Below the pieces are notes generated by a model, which was not told the DNA's origin, ran no database searches, and was given only the letters and a program-made list of their open reading frames with translations. 64,000 nt of DNA, from contig NC_063155.1 of the NCBI RefSeq assembly GCF_020921035.1, forward strand, positions 30,311,294 through 30,375,293, written 5' to 3'. The DNA comes from Rhodamnia argentea. Lineage: Eukaryota; Streptophyta; Magnoliopsida; Myrtales; Myrtaceae. The translations under genes and the position numbers were made by a program. Shown piece after piece: positions 48,778 through 61,854 of this stretch. How positions within the stretch are numbered: position 1 is the stretch's first letter; each line of letters opens with the position of its first letter.

Positions 48778-49205
48778 ATGCCCAAACCATCTCAATCTAT
48801 ATTCTCTCTTCCTTTTCGCCACCGGTACTACTCCAACTTTTCATCGAATATTATCATTTCTTATGTTATCTATCCTTGTATGACCGCACACCTACCTTAA
48901 CATCCTCATTTTCGGTACTCCCATTTTATGCTCATGTTGCCTCTATACTAGCCAACATTCAGCTCCGTATAGCATTGTAGGCCTTACATTTGTTCTATTA
49001 AATTTTTCTTTTAGCCTAAGAGGGATTTTGCAATCACACAAAAACCCCGATGCACCGCGCCATTTCATCTAACCCGCTCCGATTCTATGGCTTACATCCT
49101 CATCAATCTCTCCCCCCTTTTGCAATATTGATCCCGGATATATAAAAACATCTTTCTTGGGTACCTCCCGTCCGAGTATATTCACATGTTCTTAATCTCC
49201 TTCTC

Positions 49206-50700
49206 TTGCTGTGTCGAACTCACAACTTCACTAATTCAGATTAAAAAAAAACCGAACTTTGAAAGGTGAAACACAAGACACGAATGGATAACTTATGTGA
49301 TCCGCATTTGCCACACCTCTTGGATTGTACTAATTCCTATTGGCATCTTCATCATCAGCATAACATGACACGGCAGAATTTTGCCGATCAACATGGAGAG
49401 CACCTTTTCTTGTTGTGATCACATAATGTCCTTTCATGGCAAATATATATTTATATAAACATATACGTATATTTGATAAGTCCTGTCCTATTGGTCCGAG
49501 TAGGTGCTTTTCACCTTAAACCGGAAATCGGACCGATACTCGCCGATTCAAACAAATTAGAATAGGGAACTACCCGAAATAGATCGATTCGATCTAGTTC
49601 GGGTGGATTTCGATTCTTTTGCACACCCTTAGAAAAGAGAGCCAAGAACAGGTACACATGTGGCGCATGGCTATTGTCACCTAGTGTTATAAGGTGTTGG
49701 GTTAAGTCATGCAACGAGTTCAGCCTTTGTGTCTAATTGTCATGGTTGAGTTTGGAACCTTGACCGGTTTGCCGGTGATAAGCCCAAAGAAGATGAAGAT
49801 GATGTAAAGTCGTCGTGCCCCTTGCGCCATTAATGTTTGAGAATGATTATGGATTATTATATCATAGTGATTAGACATTAATATGAAAGTACTTTCATTT
49901 TACCCATTTCATTTTCTAATTTAACGAGTGATAGAAGTTTGATGATGACAAGTCACTAAACAAATGCTAATCAATATGATATGATCCGATAGCGCCAAGT
50001 GACTTGTCATGTGGTAATCACAGTGGTAGTGTTAGGTGACGTCAAATGAGCGAATATACTTTCATTTTTTATTTTAACTCTCTCTATATATAAGAAAAAA
50101 TTAAAATAAATCCTGCTTGAGGAAAAAAATCCACACAGGACGAAGAGGAACAACATTCGACAGCTCGAGAATCGGTTTATGTAGCACCGACACTCTCCAA
50201 CACTCTTGGACACATTTTGACATGCAACCAACACGTGGCCAGCACTCTAAATACGCCGGCGACACTTGAGTCCCGCATCTCGACACACAATTTCGGCACA
50301 CACGAGTCAATTTTGAACATTTTCAATAAATTATAGGTCAAAATATAAATTTATAAAAAATATACATACTTAAGCCATATATCTAGTCATTCCAAAATTA
50401 ATATACCCAGCCAATCCAATAAAAACTAACATGAATTTCTAATAAAAGAAAAATAAATTCACCATTAATATTTTTATACATACAATAAATATATATTTAA
50501 TATACAACGCATTTCAATGAGTCCGAATTTTTTATTTTTTTAGGAATCGATCTATCGTGTAGTGTCATGTCGGGTCATGTCGGTGTTACATAGGCATCAG
50601 ACGGAGCGGAGCGGGCCGGTGGAATGGTGGCCAACCAATCGAGCCGTTTTTTTTTTTTTTTGGGTTAGAATCAAGCCGTAGTTAAATTAATCGGAAAATT
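49206..50700. other. intergenic, AT-rich
   Basis: No gene is recognised. About 49495-49640 resembles the GGTTCGG/GATTTCG repeat blocks near 15-16 kb. Confidence 0.35.
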
Positions 50701-51162
50701 AGGGCGCGCATGATAACACTTCAGAAGCATAATTTCTGCTTCAGAAGTGCTTCTGAAACCGAAATCCGTTTGGTAAAGACACTTCAAAAGTGCTTCTGAA
50801 ACCGAAAATCGTTTGGTAAAAATATTGACTTATGGTAGGAATTTCTACTTCTGATTGGATTTTTGGCCAACTTTGAGAAGTAAAAAATTTTTACTTCTCA
50901 ACTTCGTAAATCACTTCTTCGACTCCATTGACCAATGCCTACCTGCCGGCCGCCGCCGTTGCTCGCCGGCCGTCGGCGCAGCAGCTCGTCGGCCACTCGC
51001 CGCTCGCTGCCGCCGGTATTTGATTAAAAGTAGAATTTTCAGAAGTAGAAATTTTATCAAACGTCTTTTTTTATCAGAAATCAACTTTTGAAACAGAAAT
51101 AGAAAAATCAACTTGTGCTTCTGATGGTATTTCAGAAGTAGAAGTGTTGCCATGCGCGTCCT
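50701..51162. mobile_element. hAT-like MITE
   Basis: The left end AGGGCGCGCATGATAACACT and the reverse complement of the right end AGGACGCGCATGGCAACACT form a terminal inverted repeat of about 22 bp. Internal segments (CTTCAGAAG, CTTCTGAAA, AGAAGTAGAA) are also inverted. A GC-rich core (about 50940-51018) sits in the centre. The ends match the element at 13367-13741. It lies about 70-100 bp upstream of the NOT4 leader, so it may contribute promoter sequence. No clear TSD was found. Confidence 0.65.
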
Positions 51163-51511
51163 TCTCTTCTAGAAAAAATAAATTAGAAAAATAAACGAAA
51201 TGGAGGGCACAATATGGAAGTCCACCCCAATTATTTTATTGACAGCGACGCGCAGAGAAGGAAACCAGCAGCCAAATTCGCCACCGTCACACACCCACAC
51301 AGAGTCTTCTCTCTCTCTCTCTGGAAAAGGCCTCGCTTTGTGGTTTCTCTCTCTCTCGCGCGCTCCTCTCTCTCGTTCTCGCCGGGTGGCGCGTCGTCTC
51401 TACATTCTCATCCTCGCCGAAACCTCCGCCGCTCTCTCTTTCCCGAATCCGTAAGTTTCCTTAAGCCCTCATCTCAAACCCTAGCTGCTTCTCTCTCCTT
51501 AAGATCCTGTG

Positions 51512-51513
51512 CT

Positions 51514-51536
<23 letters not shown>
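51512..51536 (+). repeat. (CT)n microsatellite followed by (GC)n at NOT4 5' end
   Basis: A CT run followed directly by GCGCGCGCG. It sits just downstream of the donor at 51450/51451 that ends the probable 5' UTR exon, so it is in the leader intron (51451-52343). A shorter CT tract lies at about 51305-51322 in the leader. Confidence 0.85.
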
Positions 51537-51545
<9 letters not shown>

Positions 51546-52350
51546 TCATCTCATCGTTTTTTCGTCGGCGTTGTCGCGATTTTGCATTTCCGCGGCATGC
51601 CAGCTCAGATGCAGGTCGATTCATGCATTCCGTGCGATTGCGCCCGATTGAGTTGGGAGACGTGCAGTCCGTCCGTTGTTTGTGTTCTGTCGAGGTTGTG
51701 GCGATATCGTCTCTCGTGATTCATCTGATCTGCGAGGTCATGGTCAGGCGACGTTGTTTTTTATTCTGCGGGCGGCTTGAGATTGATTGATGTTTTGCAT
51801 TGTGTGCTTGTGAAGCGTTGATTGAGTTGGGATTGAGGGTTTGAGTAGCGATAGTTGGAGCAAGGCTGGATTGTGCATTTGATAATATGGACTTAATTGT
51901 GATTTTTTGGGTTTATTTCTCACTGTGAATGATCGTTTATCGAAATCTGGATTATCGAGTGATGGCAGTGCAAAATTATGGACGTAGGACATGTAAAGTA
52001 AGGGCGATACTGGAATTGATGCATGATTTGACTGAATGTACTCCTGCCTGGTGGTTAACATGTTTTTCCTTCTGACCGTGAGCTTGAGCCATTCTTTTTT
52101 TTTTTTCATCTTGAATTGGTCCAGTCGAGGCAAAAGATGAAGAAATCTGAAATTGTGAAATTGTTTCGCAAGTGGCCGTTTTCCAATTATTATGCTCAGT
52201 TTGATGTGTTAACACCTTGTTTGTCTTCCTTTCTATTCCTCTTGTGCGACCTTGACGAGTTAATAACAGTGAAATTGGACTCAATTGTTCCCTCTGAAAT
52301 TTCTGCCGGCTCATTGTGCTTCATGAATTCCCTTTGAATTCAGGGAAACG

Positions 52351-55300
52351 ATGTGCGATGAGGGAGAAAAGACCTGTCCTCTTTGCGCTGAGGAGATGGA
52401 TTTGACGGATCAGCAATTGAAACCTTGCAAATGTGGATACGAGGTCTGAAAGTTAAATATTAACTTCTCTTAGCTCCTCACTTTCATTATGTGTTTGTTG
52501 TGCTGTTGGGAAGTCTCAGTTTCTCATTTCATTCCTTGCCCTTTTTTTTCTTTCCTGTTGTGTGTTGTGTGCAAAGTAGTTGATTTAGATATACAAAGCT
52601 CATGGTATCCTTTGAAATTACCATTCTAAAGCCCATGTTTAGCGAGAGTCTTTAAACTAGTTACAAATCGAGGATCTTGGTCCTCGAAATATTAAGCCAG
52701 CGCTTGATATTTGCCTCATTCTTGCCAACTATTGCCTATTATGTATGCCTCTGTCTCTCATTAATTTCTGTGTCTATTTTAGATATGTGTTTGGTGTTGG
52801 CATCACATAATGGACATGGCAGAGAAGGATGAAACAGAGGGGCGTTGTCCGGCATGTCGAGCCCCTTATGACAAGGAGAAGATTGTAGGGATGGCTACAA
52901 ACTGCGAGAGGTGATTTTCTGATGTGTGCGATGCTGATTTGGCTTCCACATCATTATCTTTAGGTGATAGTTTCTTTTCTGTCAGATTGGTGGCCGAAAT
53001 TAATACAGAGAGAAAAACAAGGTCTCAAAAGGCAAAGATAAAATCTTCAGAGGGGAGAAAGCAATTGGGTAGCGTTCGGGTGATACAGCGGAACCTCGTG
53101 TACATAGTCGGCTTGCCTCTTAACTTAGCAGATGAAGATGTGTGTATCTCTCTGTTTTCCTTCCCTCTCTTGTGCAACATGGAAACTATTTCCTACTCAT
53201 GCATACCCCCTAAGTAAAATCAGGCATTTGTTCACTCACATATACCAACTTATGGGTGGAGTCATTGATTTTTACTGATTCAGACTAGTAATATATATCA
53301 TATATATGCAGATTCTTCAACGAAGAGAGTACTTCGGTCAATATGGGAAGGTTCTTAAAGTGTCTATGTCTCGGACGGCTACTGGTGCCATTCAGCAGTT
53401 TCCAAACAATACCTGTAGTGTGTGAGTTGACAAGTTTCCAAGAGTCTGGTCTGAAGAAATGTCATCATTCTTAATCTGTTTTTAACTGGACAGAGCGTTG
53501 TTCTTGGAACCGTTTGGTTTCCTGATTGTTCTTTTTTAATTTGCATGAGTTTTAAGTGGAGAGCCCTTTTTTCTTCTCTAGATAGCTGTTTGGTCAAGCA
53601 CCTTCAGTTTTTTGGTTATGTGGTTGTTTGGCCTCTTCTGTCTTCCAATCTTTATGCCTATTGCCTGGATTATATTCCAGGTCTTTGATTTCTTTTGCAC
53701 TTTATATTTCTCGCAAAAACGTATGGTCTTATGTAGATAATTGCTTACAGATGCACTGTGTGCTTTCCCTTAGATATATTACTTTCTCAAAAGAGGAGGA
53801 AGCAGTCTGCTGTATACAGTCTGTTCATGGGTATGTGTTGGATGGTAGACCATTAAGGTATTTCTCATTTTTGGATATCCGTTATTTTTCTCCAAGTGTT
53901 TGCTGCATAAGGCAGATCAATTTGATGATTTTGGATGCCCCATTTCAGGGCATGCTTTGGAACCACTAAGTACTGTCATGCATGGCTTAGAAATGCGGTA
54001 TGAACAACAAATAAGATATCGTTGGTCTGTTCCATTTTATGCTATGGGATAGATAGATTTATTTAGGTTCTTTAAACTTAATTAAGCTAATGAGTTTTTC
54101 CTTTCCAGCCCTGCACCAACCCAGATTGTCTGTATCTGCATGAGACTGGGTCTCAGGAGGATAGCTTCACCAAGGATGAAATAATTTCAGCATACACAAG
54201 GTTGGGTTATTTTTTAGAGCTGGCATTGTCTCATCCTTTTTATTTGTTCCTCTTTTGAGGGGAATAACACAAAGATGCTGTCCATTTCCATGAAATCAAG
54301 TTTCTTTTGTGGAGCTGGCCTCTTCTTATGTCAGAAGAAGATGTTATCTTGTTTTGCACTACCTCCTTTCTTTTTAGTGACTAGGATCAGTTCTATGATC
54401 ATGTAAAACAGGCAATAGGAATTGTCATACATGCATGAACTCATGTTTTTACTGGCCTACAAATTATGGAGTTTATCATCATTTGCTGAACTAGGTCAAA
54501 ACACCCCAAGTTGTTGATTTGCCGTCCTGCATCTTTTAGATAGATTGTGGTACTATCTCTATCTTGTCTATATACTTGTAAACATTTGTCTTGGGTATGT
54601 AGGGAAGCATAGTTGTGGTTTACTTGTGGCAATGCACTGGATGTATACGAGCATATTTATGAGCTAAAGTACACTATAAGTGCCAAAACTTGTGTATGGC
54701 GCTTACTTTAGGGCTAAAACTTTCAAAACGATCACTTAAGTGCCAAATTTTTTGAAAAATGAGCATTTCGGTGCCAAAACTTTCAAAACGATTCTTGAAG
54801 TGCCAAATTTTTTGGAAAACGCTCACTTCGGTGTCAATTCCGTCGAGCCACGTCGGTTCAAATATTAATAAAAACTAGGGCACATCGGATTTCTGGCGAG
54901 CCACGTCGGTTCAAATCAGAGTTGGCACTGAAGTGAGCGTTTTCCAAAAAATTTGGCACTTAAGTGATCGTTTGAAAATTTTGGCACCAAAGTGGGTTCC
55001 GTACACAAGTTTTGGCACTTCTAGTGTGCTTTAACCTATATTTATGTGTATCTATAGGATTTAACATTTTGTGAGAGATACAGTTCAGAAATTGGTGCAT
55101 TTTGGTCCCTTGCTGCTAGCTTTTAGCTGCTTGAATAGAATGTGATCACATATTATTGTCCTAAACTATCTTGCTGCTTTAAAGGACTAGAGTCCAGCAA
55201 ATGACAGGCAACGGCCGCTGTATGCAAAGGCGCATTGGAAGTGTATTGCCACCTCCATTTGATGATAATTGTAACATCAGCTTGCCTTCTGCCACAAAAC

Positions 55301-58300
55301 CAAATATCAATAATGCTTCAAATGTAAGATTTTAGTATGCCAGTTGTATGTCGAGCTTCTCACTGTCGAGGAATAGTTACGGCTTCCTTTTGCTTCTATT
55401 ATACTGTGGTAAACATTCCAGAGGCATTTCTTTAAATGGGGGTTTTGTTATTTGTGTTTAACTGATTAATTTGCGGGTGTGTTTTAAACTAGCTTAATCA
55501 CTGTCTTTATGTGGATGTCGTTCAGATGCTTGACTTTTATAGATGTTTATTGATTTCCCTTATTGACCTTTTTTTTTTATGTAGGATTTGACAAACGTGG
55601 TCAAAGTTTCTCTTCCAAATGGAACCACCGCTAGGTTGGCTACTCTTCCTGCTGCAGCTTCATGGTAATGTGGTCATTATAAGTTTAAAAATACAGAAAT
55701 TTTGTTGTCTGTTTCTCAATGAACTTATCTTGACTGGATAATCATAGAATATGTCATTTCCTATCAGCCTTTTCATTTTGAGATAGTTAAAACAAACAGC
55801 TCCATTAGTTCTTTTAAATGCTTGGTACAGGGGCTGAAGGGAGGGTTATGTGATAACTATTTACTGTCATTTAGTTGTGCTACCTTTTATTTGTAACCTT
55901 CTTTGATATGTAAATTAGGGGACAGTGTGCTCAAGCTGCAATTCCAGAATGCTCTGATAGACCTTACAAAGAGAAGTCTGAGATGGCAAGTGGTGTACCC
56001 ACAACTGTAGTAGGTGCAGATGCAGCTCCACATTCTAAATTGCATGTTGATGGGGTGAAAAAGCCACCCTTGAATGATCAAAATCGTATGGCAACTGACA
56101 TTATATTGGCTTCGTCAAGTTGTTCAAAGCATCACGATTGTACAGAATCCAACTTCTCTTCGTCAGTTAAACATGATGGGGCAGATGGGACTCCGGCTAC
56201 TAATATTACAGGTGGCAGGTTATCCAATTTAATAAGTAGCAAGGAAGGTAGAAAAATCATTAGCATGCCCCAGAACAGTGTAAAATCTGCTGGCAGCACT
56301 TGGGAATCAGCTAGTACTCATGCAGAAAAGGAAGAACATGCTCAAATTAATGGCAAGATTCAGAAATTGTGCTCTGGTGTATCGTCATTGAGTGTGCATG
56401 GAACACTCCAGGGCAAGTCATCGGGTGCTCCAGTGTCTACTTTTTGCATCTCTGATCCAGGATGGATGGGATCAACGGGGTGTCAGGATTTACTGGAACG
56501 ATCATGTGTGGGGAACTATAAAGAGTCTTCGCCTTCGACAGTGGTCAGCAATGTTGTATCCAATAGGGACAGGGAGGTCTTTGTACAGACTGATCAATTG
56601 CCAACTTTGCATTCTCAAGTTGAAGAAGATGTATTGTGCTTCAATAATCAAAATAATCAAAGACTTGAAGATCCAGAAGTCTTTGATTACTCAACTTCTT
56701 TCTCTAGTTCTGGAAATCTGTCTCATGTGTCAAATTGTGCCACATCTCATTCTTCACAGCATGGTGAGGTGTTTGACATCAATAATTTAAGTGCCGGTCA
56801 AATACCTATAGATAGTAATATAAAAGGAAGAGGTTCAGCAATATCTACTCGATACCTTGAAAAGATGGTAAATGATTGTGCTGATTTGGATAGAATATCT
56901 GGAGTTAGAGAGAGGCAAATTGAAATGTTGCAAGGCGATGGATCTAAAGTTGAGATGCATGATTCTTTAAAAGCAGGTGAAGGCAGTATAATCTCCAATA
57001 TCTTGTCTCTCGATTTTGATTCGTGGAGTGACTCGTTGACCTCACCTCAGCATTTGGCTAATCTATTGGGTGAATCGGACAAGCATGAAGGTTCTGTTAG
57101 ATCTTCGAGTTACCGAAAAGTTCAAAACAGCAACCAGTCCAGGTTCTCTTTTGCTGGACAAGAGGAGTCAATTACTCATGCATTCGATGTTGACCTCCCT
57201 TTTACTATCACTGAGCAGATTCCTGAAAACAGATCTCTTGATGAAGATTTTGGCAAAAATTGTCGGTCATACTTGCATAATCCTGTGGTTGGTAGTGGGT
57301 CTCTTTTGAGATTTGAGGAGCTAGGCAATCGTGCTACCTCTCAATCAGTTCTTTCACCTGGTAAGACTCCTGGTGAGTTCTGATTGCTCCTGTTCCATTT
57401 GAAAGTGTTTTTTTTTAATTTATATATATAAATATATAAATTTCATTTCTGTATTATGAATTTTGCCATATTAGTTTGCTATACGAACTTACTGATGTCC
57501 CTGCGCAATACTTGTGATCTTTCCTGAAGCTTAGGAGGTTATTGTCTGCCTTGATGAGTCCATGGTCACTCTATTTGGATGCATATTGTGCTGTGACATG
57601 CCAATAGAACCTAAATCCATGTGAGGAGACGATGAGGAAAGATGTGGAGTATTTAGAGCTTATGAGAACAGTGGTTTAATGGATTCAGATTGCCAACCCC
57701 ATTTAGTGAGATTGCGTATGTTATTATTGTCGTTGTATGCCGATAGGATAGGCCATTAATTAATCATGAAAATTTTCTTAGAGCTTGCTTGCGCTTCTTA
57801 TATCTTGTACTTATGATTTTCCCACTTCAAATAGTAAGCCCAACTGGAAAAACCTATTGTGATACATGAAACTACTATTTCATTTCAAGATTGTTCCTGC
57901 AGTGTCAATGTTCACATTCTAGAGATGCAGATAGTGATTATGATCTCAAGAATGTCCTAGGGAGCATATAGCTGGAAATATTGCATGAATTTGGAGAAAT
58001 GAAATGTAGGATGCTAAATTCTGGGATTGTTTATGAGTTAGATCAATTTGGTGCTTTTTCCAGTGAGGCTTTGTTGGGTTCCTTTTTATGGGTGTACTTA
58101 ATTGGTTCTCCTTTGCATTAAAAGGTTCTTTTGTAAGTTTTATTTGTTAGAAACATTTCTTTATTCATAAAAAGTGGTCAGATTCTGTTTTTCCTGTTCG
58201 GTTTGGTCCGTTCATGTCACTGCTTAGGTTGGTCCTCCATTTTCTCCTTTCAGACAGGTCCTCTTTTTATCTAGTTTCTTTGTATATGCTCGCTTAGTTT

Positions 58301-59836
58301 CTCCTTATATTATGTTTGGCTCTCTGTGGTCATGAAGGCAATAGCTTTACAGCATTGTGAAGGCAAAATCAATAGTTGTTGTCCAAGATTCAAGTTTAAT
58401 TGCTTAAAGCACGCATTTATCATTGCTTCCACTTATTCCATGGCTTTGCTTCACGTTGTTCTTTAATCTGTTTGTGTTCCCTTGCATGTTCATGGCTTCA
58501 AAAATTTCAAGTTGTCTGTTACTGGTTATTAGGTTTTCATATAGCTAGTGAAGCTTTTTTTTTTTTAATGATTAACCAATCATGCCCATTCTCACTTCCT
58601 GAATTTCATGCTTTTGACTTTAAGTTCATCATGTGGAAGACATTTTCCATACTGCATGTGATATGGTCTTAGCTCTCTAATTAACTCAACTGCTGTCATT
58701 ATCCTAGACAAATTTTTGCTATTGCAAGCTGAGGTTCATGGTTGTGCAAAAACCTTTTTGTAGAACTTTTTGAAGATGGCTTAAATTGTACAATTACTTT
58801 CTGTCAACGACTAAAGAGTTACGGCCAGTTTCCCTGGTGTTGGTTTACTTGAATTATATGAGTTCTTGTGATTTCTGCTGGTGTCTGGTTGATGATGCTT
58901 AAGAAAGATAAATTTGGTTGTATGTGCTACACTATGCATAGGATGCCTCTACAAACATAATTTTATGTTGACTGTTTATTTCCTGAATTCAAAAGGTTCC
59001 ACTTGTTTATATCTTCTGCTATAAATATGTTTTGTTGCTGTAGTGCTTTTTGGGTGCTTAGTAGCTTCCTGACTTTCTCGTTTTACTACTAGTAGGTTCA
59101 AGATCTCAGATTTCAGCTCCGCCTGGTTTCACAGTTCCCAATAAAGCACCTCCTCCAGGGTTTTCTTCTCACGAGAGAACTGATAGAAATTTCAACCCTT
59201 TTTTGGGTGAGTTATTATGTGATTCAGCGAGTTCCTTTTAGCACTTTTGTGCTTGAAATAACTGCCATATATTTTTCTTTCTCAGTGAACCATTCGCCTG
59301 ACATCAACTTGTTGAGAAATTCATGTCAGTCACAACCAAACGCAAGTGTCAGCAGTACAGGCGACATTGAGTTCATGGATCCTGCTATTTTAGCTGTTGG
59401 CAGAGGGATGATTCAAGGTGGTTTCAGCAGCCCAGCATTCGATCTCGGGTCATTATCTCAACAACCGAATACTTTTGACGGTGATTCTGGACATAATTTA
59501 TTGATGAAAAGATCTTTTCCTGCACACTCGAATTTACGATATGAGATGAGCGCTGGTTATACTTCCCTTAATGATTCCTTTGACATTGCTTCGAGGTTTT
59601 TTGATCAGTCGCAAATGGGAAATGTATCATCTTACACACAGCTTTCTCTGGAAAGGGGTATGTCTAATGGCCACTGGAGTGGTTGGAACACCATTCCTGG
59701 TGGAGATGGTCTGGTTGTGGCTGAGCTGCTTAGAAATGAGAGGCTTGGAATCAATAAGATCTACGACAATCTTGAGAATCAGAAGTATTGCATGCCTAGT
59801 TCAGGGGATCTGTATAACAGATCATTTGGGATGTGA
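52351..59836 (+). CDS. NOT4: CCR4-NOT subunit 4 (NOT4)-type RING E3 ubiquitin ligase
   Basis: Twelve coding exons: 52351-52443, 52783-52910, 52986-53139, 53312-53421, 53774-53857, 53949-53997, 54109-54200, 55185-55323, 55585-55664, 55919-57360, 59096-59206 and 59286-59836; 1010 aa. A 5' UTR exon ends at 51450, and the coding exon begins at the acceptor 52343, seven bases before the ATG. The N-terminal NOT4 RING uses Cys 9, 12, 26, 28, 33, 36, 53 and 56 (all-cysteine C4C4), including EICVWCWHHIMD. An RRM follows (LVYIVGLPL at 111, VYITFSKEEEAVCCIQ at 162), then a C3H1 zinc finger with Cys 199, 208, 213 and His 217 (TKYCHAWLRNAPCTNPDCLYLH). The remaining ~790 aa are Ser/Asn-rich and probably disordered, as in plant NOT4 homologues. 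NOT4 ligases act in mRNA turnover and co-translational quality control. The intron-7 acceptor reads AAAG, weaker than the others. Confidence 0.95.
54662..55037. mobile_element. Mutator-type MITE in a NOT4 intron
   Basis: A 376-bp foldback element with a perfect 9-bp target-site duplication, ATATTTATG, at 54653-54661 and 55038-55046. Left end AGCTAAAGTACACTATAAGT and reverse-complemented right end AGGTTAAAGCACACTAGAAG pair closely. Most of the element is inverted: blocks of AAGTGCCAAATTTTTTGGAAA and AAGTGAGCG recur in both arms, and GAGCCACGTCGGTTCAAAT occurs twice as a direct repeat near the centre. No coding capacity. The 9-bp TSD indicates Mutator-like transposition. Confidence 0.9.
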
Positions 59837-61854
59837 TTTCCATCAGGCGCAATGTTTGCTGATTGTTTGTGAGGGCTGTTATTTATCCATTTTGTGCAAG
59901 ATAGTACCTTACTTGAGATGGGACCGAATCTCGACTGCTCTCGCTGGGCTTATCGAGGGATTGAACTTTAGATGTTTGGTGGTCTTCATTCTCTGGAGGT
60001 AAATAAATGTACAGCATTTGAACAAGAATTATTCTTTGGACCCAATACTGTTGGAGTGTTGGACTTTATGTGCGCATGCTTCTGAGGAGTGAGGACTCAT
60101 AAGTTGCAAAAAATGTTTTTCCTTGCATCCAAATGTATATTTTCTTAGCATATATGTAATCTTTTCTTCCTTGTTATGAGGCACATATGCATATATCTTC
60201 TTCCTGGAATCCAAATGCATTTTCTATTGGTATGTTGTCTTTTCCACCCCCAATAACCTGTTTCTTTCCCCCCCTTTTTTTTTGGTTGGGTGATTGCAGG
60301 TGATTTCTGTTGTGGAATATGTGCCAAACACAGATTAAGCAGTGCAGTGCGCTGTGTGATCAACCTGGCAGGTTAGTTCACGAGTGCCCTGCTGCTCATC
60401 ACTCTGTCAATAGACGCAGATATTGATCTCAATCTTGTCTCGGGTAACATTTTATTTGGAGCAATAATGCAACAGGAAATATCGAGTAGGAAATGGACTG
60501 AGAATGAGTGTTCTCGTTGGTGTTCGATTTTTACTTCGATTGGCCGGCTTGAGCACTTCCTCTTGGCCTTCTTATCACCGTCATCAGTTAATCTGGATTT
60601 CTGATGGTAGTTCATGCCCAAGCTACTTCTTGGTTCTGCAGTCTTAGGGAGTGATGCGCTGCAGTTCAGTTTTTGCTATTAGCTCCTTGTTATACCAGTG
60701 GAACGGATGGAAATTCTTGTCAGTTTGTTCACGTTTATGTTAAATTCATTAACCTCATTGTAAAGACCGATTCAGTACCAGTTGAGTTCACTTTGTTGTA
60801 TTGCTGACATCAATATGTTGCGGAATCAGTCTTTAAAACATTTTCTTCGCTTCGATATATCAGGAATCATCTTTCGACCATCCTTTTACGTGGCAATTGG
60901 AAATTCGTATTTTAGCAAAAGCAAAAATGTCGAGTGATGACAGTACCTAGTAAGTACGAGGTTTCTGTGAGAGTTCAGCAACAAACGAGGTTCCGGAGGC
61001 CCTGAGTTCGTGATCTTAAACAATAATGGCCTAGGACCTGATCTCGTTTTAGTTATAAAATGAACTTTCGTGCTTGAGTCGTACATCTGGACCAGAGATG
61101 TCAAACAAGCCGGCCGCGGCCCATTTTTGTTAATGGGCCCTGTTGGGCTGAGCCATTTCATGTCCTGGCCGTTTTCTACAATTCTCTTGGGCCCATAAAC
61201 GGTGGCCCACCTTTACATTTCAGTCATCGGCCACTAATACAACAATAGCGTGTGGAATGTTCAGTTCAACTGGGAGTGAGTGACCACGCTAATGTGTGTG
61301 CATATATATTCGTGACTCCTTCGTTAGACCCAGTTATCAAGTCAAATCCGGCCTATAATCGCTCTTTCTGGCGAACGATAGCTTTAAAACTCTTCGAGAG
61401 GGTAGGTACGAGTATGCGCTGTTCTTTCTCTCCCGCCTAATAAGTACCTCCAGGAAATGAGGACCGAAAATATTCCCGCCTAATAGCTTTAAAAAATTGC
61501 ACTCTGGTTTTTGTAGGCGTCCACTCCTGTAGTAAGTTGATTAAATCGTAACGTGGCACACTGCTTGCAACTAAAGTGGAACAGTAATTATCTGACTCTC
61601 CAGATAGAGACCAGCGGGGCGACATCAACTTGGTCCAACATGGGGAGCAAATAGTACGTCTAAGCATGAATGATATTACGAGGGGAATCAAAATGATTTT
61701 TGCCTTTCGTGTCACTATATCTTCGCAAAACAATTGCGTGTTAAGGAGTCAGAATACAAATCCCATGAGTGCGAAGTCAACCCAAACGATAGAGGAAACT
61801 ATGAAGACCGGGATATTAGTTGTTTTTGCCCTAGGTTCATCATAGAGAAGAAAC
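59837..61854. other. convergent intergenic region between NOT4 and the AP2 gene
   Basis: Holds the NOT4 3' UTR and the 3' UTR of the AP2 gene, which face each other. I see no further gene. Confidence 0.4.

Larger units (their letters stand above)
47640..49205 (-). mobile_element. decayed LINE (non-LTR retrotransposon) 3' fragment, split by a solo LTR
   Basis: The reverse complement of about 48990-48870 translates to PTMLYGAECWLV, stop, RQHEHKMGVPKMRMLR, stop, VCGHTR. This is the conserved C-terminal part of plant LINE reverse-transcriptase ORFs (MLYGAECW, HEHKM, MRMLRWMCGHTR), with two nonsense codons. The downstream continuation is found on the other side of the inserted LTR, at about 47840-47640: LRRSLDAPIKIE, then GKGRPKLTWKKVVK, matching the RRxLDAP and RGRPKKTW motifs. 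Stops and frameshifts make it a dead copy. The upstream boundary near 49.2 kb is approximate. Confidence 0.88.

Noticed and set aside
48537-48980. 147-codon plus-strand frame
   Set aside because: It spans the LTR/LINE junction and is antisense to the LINE reverse-transcriptase remnant.
52605-52614. GTATCCTTTG, a perfect U12 GT-type 5' splice motif in NOT4 intron
   Set aside because: It lies inside an intron whose GT-AG ends (52444 and 52782) give the conserved RING sequence; no exon ends at the motif.
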